This document shows, piece after piece, positions 50,868 through 61,489 of a stretch of 64,000 nt of DNA. Under the pieces are notes generated by a model. That model was not told the origin of the DNA. It worked only from the letters and a program-made list of their open reading frames with translations, and did no database searches. Both the position numbers and the translations under genes were made by a program. How positions within the stretch are numbered: position 1 is the stretch's first letter; each line of letters opens with the position of its first letter. The stretch is from positions 1 through 64,000 of the forward strand of contig CAMPDV010002822.1 in assembly GCA_946699065.1 (NCBI GenBank), read 5' to 3'. Origin of the DNA: Loxodes magnus (Eukaryota; Ciliophora; Karyorelictea; Loxodida; Loxodidae).

Positions 50868-51560
50868 ATGTTTAATTTTAATTTTAATTAGATAGAAGAG
50901 CTATTAATTTCTTAGTGGCTCGCTTAAAAAATTATTAAAGATAAATTTTTCAAAGATGATAGAGTCTTATCATTTATGCATTTAAAGGGATATGAAATTC
51001 ACTTAAATAATAAAAGTTTATCCAATTATATAATGCAGAATTTATTGTATAATTAGCGCATTATAGATAAATATTCTCAAAACTAATCTAACTTCCTTGA
51101 ATAGCAAAATGATTATATTATAAATAATTTCAACTTTATATATTTATCTCTTAAAAGTAGCATCAATATACTTTATGTCTCATTTTGTTGAAATAATGAG
51201 ATAGCAGTTGATATTTTAGATTTTGACTAGAAGAGTTAATTTTCCCTTTAAAAATGTTCAGATTTATTAATTTTATAATTTATAGAAATATAATATCTAT
51301 ATACTGATATCTATGCTTTTAAATATATGTTTATTAGAAATGCTTCATTAGTTCATTAATAAATGAGATGGAAAATTTATTTATTTGAAGGTAAGAGTAT
51401 ATTATAGAATGCTATTAAAATTATTCTAGCATAAAGCTAGCAAATTAATAAATACAATCTTAACAAATCATTACACTCATAAAATAGTAAACTTTAAAGG
51501 TTAAAATACCTTATAATTTATCCCTATAAAAGATAGTTCAATAACCCTAATATTTAAATA
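50868..51560 (+). CDS. hypothetical protein, about 230 codons
   Basis: ATG at 50868 starts MFNFNFNQIEELLISQWLAQ and the frame stays open with good composition: KDDRVLSFMHLKGYEIHLNN, NFLEQQNDYIINNFNFIYLS, FCWNNEIAVDILDFDQKS (TGA as Trp) and MRWKIYLFEGKSILQNAIKI. No frame correction is needed up to about 51400. I recognise no family. The first in-frame TGA that could terminate is near 51825, but the last part reads like non-coding DNA, so the end is a guess. Confidence 0.45.
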
Positions 51561-54500
51561 TTTCCACTTCACATTATTATGTTCTTTCCTCGCCAAATTT
51601 AATTAAATCATCATCTTTATCCACTTAAGCATTTTATTCATCTAACCTCTTTTAGTAATGTTTTCCTTCCACTTAATATTTACATCTATAAAATCCTAAA
51701 TTTGCTATTTTTCCTGCTTCTTCTTAACAAGTACAGATAAGTCAATTTACGCATGATCTAGAAAATAAGGAAATTAATATTTTTATTTTTAGGGAAATGG
51801 ATGGTCAATATACTATCTATACAAATTTGAGAACTGATGCCTATAAATAAATTTGCTCTAGCTACTATTTAATTTAAAATAATTTAAAGTTACATTAAAA
51901 AATAAAGCTAAGCATTTATTTTCTAGCTTATTAAACTTAATTTTTAAATAGCAGATTAGATTTATTATAAATCTTCAGTTTAAAATTATGAATATTAATG
52001 CTATTTTATCTTTAAAACTCTAACATTATATTTCTTTATTTATGTCTTTTTAAGTTAGTCAATAAGTCATTTTATATATTCTCTTATATATTTTACCTGA
52101 CCAATTATGATAAAAAATCTAATTCATTATACTTTTTTAACTAGCACACATTTGATAGAACAACTATATCTAAGAAATTCTAAAGTTTACTACTAATAAA
52201 GTGACAAATATATTTATGAGATTAAATGAGTAGCATACTTAATAAATGCTTAATAGCTTTAAATTAATTTCTAGATGGTAAAATGCTAATTAAATAAGGG
52301 TTAATTAGGCTCAAATTATTTTTACTTGAGCTTGTATATAAAAATTTTTTGGTGGCTTTATTTTATAAATTTAAGTCTTGCATAGCTTTATTTTTCTATT
52401 TAAGTTTTCTTAGAAAATATTTAAGTTTTAAAATTAGAAGGGGAATTAAAATTGCTTGGTGTATTAGAAAAACTGAATTAATAACAGGCCTAATGGAGAT
52501 TAGAGGCCAAGGAAGTTTCAATTGAGTTTATTTTCAAAGGTATGAATGAATTTGACTGCATTATCTTGCTTTATACTCAGCCTTTTTCAGTCTTATCTTG
52601 ATGGATTAGGTGCCAGCCGCAATGTAGGATTTTTTACAAAAATTTATGAATTTATAAAATATCTTGATTGCTACCATTTAACTCCTAACTGTATTCTTTT
52701 AAAATACAAGCAAAACCTTCCTAATTCCAAAAAGAAGTGCTTTAAGGAAATTTCAAGCAAATTATTTCAACTACCAAGATAAAAATTATTTAAAATGACT
52801 ATGAGAGTCTAATTAAAAAGCTAAATTTTGTCTTTTGCATAAATTAAATTATCTGAATCTTAAGTTATATTCGTTGCATCTATAACCTAATTAATATATT
52901 TATTCCTTTAATTGTACTAGAATCTTTTTTATAATCTTAATTATCTTTAGCTATTTCATATTGATCATTAGGATCACGATAACGTTTTCTTACTTCTAAT
53001 TTTCCAACTTAAATCAGAACCTCTAACAACACTATCTTTAAACGCTATAAATATTAAATAGCTGATTACAGATATACCTGTTTATGTAAATAGATTACGA
53101 ACAATAATTTTACATTTCAAGTTAAATAAATTTATATGATTCATGCTTCTTTTAGAATCAGTCAGATTCTCACTGATCATTATAAAACTCTATAAGATAT
53201 ATAAATTTGGGGTTTTTCTTACTTGATTCTTCACTCAAATTGCGTTAATTATAGAAGAATCTTAAGCTTTTATAGTTCTACTTCTCTATCTTAACTAAAA
53301 GATATTCCCTTAGTAGATCTTACAAACTAATAACTTAACTAACTACTCATTCTAAAGTTAATAACTAAAGTTCTATTTCATTTATTATTATTATATATCT
53401 ATTAGACTAAAAGCAAACACATCTTCTCTAATATTTTAAATATGATTTTAATAATTTAAATACTGCAACTTGATGTTCTTATAAACTTAGCCTTTTTATA
53501 TAAAGCAAAGCTTAATAGCTATATTTATTACCCTTTTTATAATAAAATAAGCAAATGGTAACTTAACCTTTTTATATACTTTATAGTAAGTTATTCTTAA
53601 CCAAAATATGCAAATTAGATTGTAGATATTTTACAAGACTAATAGCTTAGATTCCTGCTGATTATTTTATATTAGTTTAGTTACAAGAATCTAGATAATA
53701 CACATATAGACCCTTTATTATATTTAAACTAGATTAATCCTGCACTTTGTAAATTAACTCTAGAACCTCAATTAATATAGTTTTAAATAGCAATTTAAAA
53801 AGAAATATCAAGGAATATTTTATAATACATTTATTCCTTTTGTCAGATTAGCTAGGATGTCTTTATTATAAAATATTGTTATACATGTCAAGCTTATATT
53901 TCTCATTTTTAATATTTTACTTTTTTATTTACTCTAATTCCCTTATTATAGCTACACTTTATGATTGCTTAAGATAAGGATTAAATTATTTATTTAATAC
54001 CTATTGAAGTAAAATTTGTATCTACTGTTGATAGAAGCTATTTTTAAAGTTAATTTTAGACTTGATATAACTTAAATTTGCTTCCTTTTAGATTCTTAAT
54101 TTTAAGCTTCTAATTCTATATAAATGAATCTAATAAACCTTTTCCCTAGTTCTTATATATTACCATTTAATGCTTTTATTACTTATGACTTGCTAGTATA
54201 AGAGATCCTGATCTTAATAATTTTGATTCTATTCCTTTATCTTTATTTTTCAGTTATAAACTATGATCTACACTTCTAATCAAAAAAATTTAACTTTCTT
54301 AGCAATATTTTTCATATTTCTAGGAATCTTAAATTTAGTTTCAGAGTCTGAGATTTTAAACTAAGTTTCTTGAATTTCTAGACTCTAGAGCCACTAAAAA
54401 GTTTAACCTTTAAGGTAAGAAAATTAATATTTAGCATATCTATGATTTTACTCTAATTAGCTTGAGTCTTTAAGACCAACATCATTATTTTAACATTTAT

Positions 54501-54870
54501 CAGGAATAGACTAAAGGACTGACTCTGATTTACTACTAAAAGCAATTAAAATAAACCTGATAATAGCAGAGTATTAGGTCTAGTAATTCCTATATTGAAG
54601 GTATCGAAAAAGCAGATAAATTATCTGACTGACATAGGAAAATAAAATAATGATATATAGCTAATAATTAAAAAAGATTCTTTAAACAATGATATTTATA
54701 TAAGTATCTAGTAGTATAAGCTACTATTATTAGATATCATTAAATTACTATTTTAGTTAGAAATATATACACAAATATCTAAGTTCTACTATCATCATTT
54801 ACCTATTTCAAAAAACAACTAATATAAGAAGCAAGATTAACAGCAAATTGCAAGAAGTACCTAAGTAAAA
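51561..54870. other. AT-rich DNA, no recognised gene
   Basis: The small frame at 52546-52782 (starts MNLTALSCFILSLFQSYL) has fair composition and could be part of a gene, but nothing around it supports this. The remainder shows no family motif, tandem repeat or RNA gene. Confidence 0.3.
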
Positions 54871-54879
54871 CTCAAAAAG

Positions 54880-55345
54880 ATATGACAGTTCTGGAAGTAT
54901 AGCTATTGACAGGGTAAAATAATAGAAACTGGCATGGCAATAATTAATCTTTTAATAAATAGCATAAACTTAAGGATAAGTTATACTTATCATTTTAATA
55001 TAGCTTGATAATGTCTTATCTTATGAAGACTAAATTATTAATTAAATGGATAAATAATTTATCTTGTTAGACTTATCACAAACAAAGAAATTTAAAATCT
55101 TTTTTAAGTTTCTGGAAAAAATAAGTTAAGAACTTATTTTAGTCTCATCTTGTCAGTGGTATTTTTATATTTCACCAAGTCATCTCACATTTCATATGAG
55201 ATCTTGATATCTATATTGCTAAAAGGATTGGTATGTCGAAGTATTATATTTGAAGAATCTTCTAAGTAAACTTACAATAGAAATTAACCTTCACATATAA
55301 TTAGTGAGATCTTCTTTAGATCCTGCTAGCTAGTCAGTTAATCAT
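54880..55345 (+). CDS. hypothetical coding stretch
   Basis: A frame with NVLSYEDQIINQMDKQFILL, FKIFFKFLEKISQELILVSS and QKDWYVEVLYLKNLLSKLTI looks like a soluble alpha/beta protein. Gln codons are mainly TAA/TAG. Flanks are unclear and no family is recognised. Confidence 0.3.
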
Positions 55346-56670
55346 AGTTATATTAATATCAATAAATTTAAATAAAATACCATAATATACTAAACCTAAG
55401 CTAACCATACATGTCTCTATCATAATCTAAACCTGAATATAAAGAAAATGATAGTAACTAGAACTAATATTTAATCTAAAGATTTAAGAACAAAGATACT
55501 CTATTTTTTATATTAAGCTTAATAAAATATTCTCTTGTAATAAATAGATATCTACTTAGTATATTATCTAGCTAATATTCATACTATTAAGAATAATTAT
55601 AACCAATCTTGCTAGAAAAATAGCTTTAAAGTATAAAAATCAGGTGAAATACATTTGATGCTTATAAGATATGTAAAAGGGGCTTAACTATCATTTATTG
55701 AAATTAATTAAAGTTTGCTTTTCTACTTAGGAAATTAGCAAAAGAAATATAAGAATAACTTTAGACAACAAATTTGTATTTAGTAGAATATGATTCATAT
55801 TAAGATTTTGCTTATTTTTATATATTTTATAAGATAATTTGGCAATAAGTTATTTACAATAATAGCAAGATAAAAGTTTCTTGCTAATAGAGAGTATTCA
55901 AATCATCATGATTTTCATAAGCAATACGAGTTATCTTTACCAATATTTTTATGGGTTTACAATGAAGATTTTGATATAATTTACTAAAATTACTCTATTT
56001 CAATACTTTTTTTAATTAATTTCTAAAATGTTTGTGTCACTTAAACATATAAATAGCTCAAAATTAATACTTAAAAATAAAAAATTAATTAAAATCTCTT
56101 AATAATCATTTCAAACACTAAGCATTACCAATATCTCTTATTTGGTAATATGCCTCACTTATACTCTATTCATATAATGCTCAGCTTATTTATCTAAATA
56201 TTCTTTCCCTTACTCGAAATTTAACTAATATATTTTTTATCCTTACTAGTGTATCAACTTTTCTATTTCTTAGAGCTGCTGGTCGTTAAAATTTGACTAA
56301 TTATGATATTTCTTTATCTCTCTCTTAATCATTCTTTTAATACTCATTGAAAGTAAAATATCATTTTTTATATCTGTTGTTTATTATTCAGGCTAATGAA
56401 TTAACTCAAAATACTATTTACCTTCTATATCCTCTTTACAGTAATGCTTAGATACTAGTAATATTCACTTAGCTATTTATAAGCTAAATGGCATCACTCT
56501 CTATCATGAAAGTTACCAGCATACTTTCATATAATGTAAACGTTTAATAATTAAATTACCTTTAATTTATAGTTCATATTTAGCATATAGCTAGCAAGGA
56601 ATTTTTAATAAGTTATTAATTTAATTAAACCTTCACTAAAATTTAAATTGTTGGTATTTTATAATTAAAA
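55346..56670. other. AT-rich DNA, no recognised gene
   Basis: No convincing frame, repeat or RNA gene. Confidence 0.3.
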
Positions 56671-58560
56671 ATGAGGAAGAAAGATACAGATTAATGTCAA
56701 CAACGCATATCTATAAGATGAAATTAGGAGAATTTGGAGTTGGAGGGTAAGAAAAAGAAGCTTTTCTTGGGTAAATAAGGGTAAACGTGTTCGTTATGGA
56801 TGAGTTACTAGGAGAAAGACTCCTAGAAAAAGCTTAAAAGCAAAGAGGAATAGAAAAGCTTTGAGGGTACTGATATTTAAAACTTCTAGCATTTAAAGAT
56901 GCTATAAATTTGCGATTATTAAAATACTGCTGACGGAACAGTCTTTACTGAAAGATTTAAAGATTCAGATCAGTCTTTTATAGGAAATTTGGAGGATCTA
57001 AGTCAAAATATGAATAAGCAAAGTTAAATTTAGAGATCCATCAAAAAGGATTCATATTCCACTCCTAACGAAAGAAACAATCAAAGCTAGTCTAGTTTGA
57101 GTAGCCCTCAAGAATTTAATTAAAAAAAGCAAGCCAATAAAGTTTAAGCACTATAATAATAAAAATAAAGAAAATTAGAAGCAAAAGTTGGTAATATAAG
57201 CTAGATAGAAATGGAATAATAAGAAGCATAAGATTGAAAAAAGTTTATGACTTCATAATGGACTTTTCCTTACACAAAAAAGGCAAAGAAAAAGAAAAAT
57301 TTAACAGATTTGAGAAACATACCTAAGAAATAAGTTTTGGCAAAAGATAGTTTTGTCCCCCTAGAATAAAAGAATGAAAGAATTAGGCAAGCAAATAGCA
57401 CTACATCTTTTAAAATTAAAGCTCGTTTTCCTGTCTAAGAGATATAGTTAAGAAGCAACGCTTTTAAGATGCTGAAAGTGAGTTCAAATGAGAAAGCGAA
57501 GTTGGTATGAAAGTATAATTGGAGAGATAAAGGAAAAAATATAATAATAGAGGAGATGAATGGAAAATCAGGGACAAAAAGAAATATGGAACAGTTTTAT
57601 ATTTTATTAACGAAAGACAGCAACGAATTTACTACTCCCAATATAAAAATATATATTCAAAATAGTGAAATTAAAAAGAGAGGCAAGCTTCCTAAAAGTA
57701 CAGTTTAAAGAAAATGCTGTGATTGCTAAAGATTAGAGTGCAAGTAATTTAGTTAAATAGCTCAAGAAACGAAGAAATCATTAAGAGCTTTAATACTGAA
57801 GTATAAGTTAGATATGGAGATTATTACTCTAACAAAGAAGCTATTCTAGTTGCTTTCGTAATATCCTTAGAACTCTTAAGAGCTTCAATCAAGAAAATGA
57901 ATCTATTAAGAGATTTTTAACAGTTTTTCCATTATTAAGTGCTAACATTGAATGAATAACTTTAAAGCATACTTATCAAAGAACTTAAGTGGAACATTTC
58001 CTTGATTTTTTTGTTTAACCAACAATAGAAATAACTCCAAGTAATGATGTTAAAGTGAGACACTGAAAATTGTTAGTTACGGAAAAGTCTTTATACTAAG
58101 AAAAAGTAGTTTAAAGTAATCTGAGTAATCTATCCTGCTTAAGCACCTAAAAAATAAAAAAAAACTTAGATTTGGAAATCAAGAAGACAAACTGTCTCTT
58201 CCAAGAAAATTAAGCAGCATAATCTCTTTAGTAGAGAATACTTTTACCCTTAGAGAAAATCTTTCTGATGAAGTAGCAGATTTAAATAGCCAATTTTATT
58301 TACTATATTATTTTATTGCTAGAGACTGGCTAAAAAGCTTAGAAGAAAAAGAACAATATTAATATAAGATTTTAGCAAAATCAAGTTTTAGAGAATAATT
58401 ATAATTCTGCAGAGAGTTAGTAAACTCACAGATTTTGAATAAGATATGCTGCAAGTCTTTAAAAATCTTATAGCATGAAATAAACAAGTTATTAATACTT
58501 TAGTTTAAATTCTAAAACCTTATACACTAACTATAGAGAAATTAAGTCTATTTTAATTGG
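56671..58560 (+). CDS. hypothetical basic, Gln-rich protein, about 620 residues
   Basis: ATG at 56671 starts MRKKDTDQCQQRISIRWNQE, with TGA as Trp. The first ~360 codons run without a shift: NTADGTVFTERFKDSDQSF, SLSSPQEFNQKKQANKVQAL, DWKKFMTSQWTFPYTKKAKK, KAKLVWKYNWRDKGK. In DWKKFMTSQW one Trp is TGA and one is TGG. After about two one-base shifts it continues ENESIKRFLTVFPLLSANIE and ends in SSIISLVENTFTLRENLSDE and FIARDWLKSLEEKEQYQY. Composition suggests a soluble, partly disordered cytoplasmic or nuclear protein with helical C-terminus. I recognise no domain. Confidence 0.5.
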
Positions 58561-58879
58561 TGTAATTCATAATATTCACTTTTGTAAAGTTATTTAAATA
58601 GGTAAAGTAATCAAGTAGGAAGTAACATAATGTAGTATCATGTAAAAAATAATTAGAATTTAATTCCAGATAGCCGGGGTTGATAGAATTTACCTCTTAC
58701 TAGTTAGCTTAGATTATCAATCTTTTTGTATAATCCATACTAGAAGTAGCTCTATTTAACTAAATGGATTTATGGATTAAATAAGTATATTAATAAAAAT
58801 GGCTATTCTTGCTTATTAAAATCTATTGAAGACTTAAAATAACCTAGAATTACACTTAATGATCGTTTAAGGTAAGCTA

Positions 58880-59345
58880 GGCTCAATGGTCACTTTTTCT
58901 TCAGTCTCTTTCTCTCTTGAAATTTAATTTTTCTTTTATAAAAAAGAAAATCTTTAAATGCTATTGCGCTTATTAGTCTTTATGATTTGGTGGATTTATC
59001 CCCTTTTTTGACTAAACGTGCGTCTGTCTTTACTCTATAGCTAAGATTTTTAAACATAAGCCTATTCTCAGGCCATAAATGGAAAAATATCATAAACTTC
59101 TAAAGCGTCTTCTGTTTCATAATTCTTAACAGACTTAATTCTTTTAACAATCATAAACTAAGAAGCTTCTTACTTGAGCTACCTGTTTTCAAAATTTATT
59201 TACTTTTAGCTAAACTCATAATTAGTTCTTTTATTGCTGAGATATTTCTTCTTAAATGCTCTAACATTGGAGCATCTCAGTCCATTCTAAGGAATTTTTT
59301 GATACTTAAGCGCTTTAAATAAGCTCAGAAAATAGAGTATTTTTA
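58880..59345 (-). CDS. hypothetical basic protein fragment
   Basis: Minus-strand frame with KALKYQKIPQNGLRCSNVRA, FKKKYLSNKRTNYEFSQKQI and KRIKSVKNYETEDALEVYDI, ending near FPFMAWEQAYV (TGA as Trp). Composition and continuity over ~140 codons support coding. It converges on the gene at 56671-58560. No family recognised. Confidence 0.35.
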
Positions 59346-59959
59346 GTTAAATAAGGGAATTTAAGCAGCTGATGTAACTATATAAACTAGACTCTGAATA
59401 TAGATATATTTTTACTAAATATTTTGATATTCACTCATTTCTTGCTCCATATAATAACATAAATTTAAAGAGTAAGGTACTCACCTACTTTTCATAACTG
59501 CAGCTTTAGAAATAGTCATGCTGATATATACAAACAAGATCTATAACCAACAACAGACTATTAGAAGAATTTTCTTATTTAAATAGCTTCTTACATATAA
59601 AAAGCTGGAAAGCATTTCTAAGCCTAAACTTTTAATTTCTATTAACACTATTAATTTAAGAATAATCTATCACTCTTTTTCATATAAAAGCTATATAATT
59701 TTACTCTAACTATTAAATAAATAATACTCTTTACCTTGTTCTCAACTCATAGAAGAATGGACTAGAAGCAAAAACTTATAAATGAATGAAGGAAATAAAT
59801 AGTTAAAAGGATTTAATTATTAACCATTAAAAAATAGACATCAGTAAGAGAATTTAACACTTAGATTATTAAATTTTAATACTTAATTTTACTTTAAAAT
59901 AGGCTATTCAAGAGAAAAATCTCTAATTTAATAAATTAAAATAACCTCAACTAAGACAA

Positions 59960-60992
59960 TTATTGCATTATTCGCTTTCGTATGCAAGGCTTAGTTGATT
60001 TGGTGATGTTTGCAACACCAAATAACGGAAGAGCTTTGATGGGAAAATTGAAGTTCTATGATAGTGCTGAAGAATCATAGGTTGAATTCCAAGCCTTCGC
60101 AAAGAAATTCAACAAGACTTATAATTCCTTCGAAGAAATATAGCAAAGATACAATATTTTCCATGACAACTATTACTGGATTAAAGTCTAGAACTAAAGA
60201 AATATTATCAAAAGATTAGCCGTTAACCACTTCGTTGAATTGACTAACGAAGAATTCAGAAAGACTTGCTTTGGATACAAGGATACTTAAACAAGGCATA
60301 AAACTACATATATGAATATGTATAAAATTTAGCTGATTCTCTTGATTGGGAATTGAAGGGAGCTTTAACATCTGTCAAAGATTAAAACCAAGCTGCTGTG
60401 CTTTCAATGCTGTTGGAAGTTTGGAAGGAGCTTACTTCATAAAAACTGGACTATTTGTATCCTTCTCTGAATAATAATTAATTGACTGCTCTGGTTCATT
60501 TGGCAATCAAGAATGCAATGGTGGATGGATGGACTCTACCTTCCAATATTGGCAATAGAATAGTGAAGAAACTGAATCAGATTTTCATACACCGGTTAAG
60601 ATGGATCATACAAATAGATCTCAGCCAAGGATATTATAGCAAACTTTGTAGATGTTCACACTAATGAAGTTGTTTTGAAAAATGCAGTAAATTGACATAT
60701 TGTCTTAGTTGCAGTTGATGCTTCAAGTTGGTCTTACTGCTCTGGTGGCATTTATGATGTATATTGCTCAACTTAACTTGATCATAATGTAACACTTATC
60801 GGTTATGGAACTGAAAATGGACAGGACTACCGGACAATCAAGAACTCATGGAATACATGATGAGGCGAGAATGGATACATTAGATGGAAGAAAACCGACT
60901 CAAGTTCCTCAGGTGGACAATGCGGAGTTGCAACCTCTGCATCATACCCAATTCTATAATCCAGCCAATTTTATATAAAAAATAAATAATGA
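59960..60992 (+). pseudogene. papain-family cysteine protease, copy 2 (damaged active-site segment)
   Basis: Plus-strand paralogue of the protease at 45430-46570. The prodomain is intact (FQAFAKKFNKTYNSF, FHDNYYWIKVQNQ, HFVELTNEEFRKTCFGY). At the active site about seven bases are missing, so KDQNQ is followed by a shift into CCAFNAVGSLEGAYF, with TGT where Trp is expected. Then come SEQQLIDCSGSFGNQ, CNGGWMDSTFQYW, the catalytic His in LDHNVTLIGYGTEN and KNSWNT, followed by two TGA codons before GENGYIRW. The second TGA sits on the invariant Trp. The frame ends SYPIL-TAA or, reading on, at TGA 60990-60992. The lost active-site residues suggest it is inactive. Confidence 0.65.
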
Positions 60993-61489
60993 TTTCTTGA
61001 ATTAAATTATATTAAATATAGTAGATAATCGAACTTAAGCATGCTGACTTAATTAAACTACTATAGCTCTTATATTTCCACAGTTTTAAATATATGTAGT
61101 ATTAAATTTTATATTATATATTGGAATTATTCTTTGAAATTTGTTTCTCTAATAGTTCTAAACCTTTTTCAAATGTTTATATATTAAATTAGTAAATAAT
61201 TAAGTTGCTATTCTATTTCTTTATTATTAAGTTTTGAATTAGATTAAACTTTCTTTCTTAATCTCTTGTCTTAGCTATTATTTAAGATTGAAATGAGTTA
61301 TAATATCCCTAGATATGATATTATTGAATTATAGCTTTATTACATGATGATTATATGTTGTTATTATTGCTATAAGGGAGTATAACTTGAAGATTTGTTT
61401 CAACTAAGATTCAAATTTATTTTATATTTTTACTTCTTCCTTTCATTTAATTTTCTATTTACTTATTTTATTTAAATAGGAGTCTTAGT

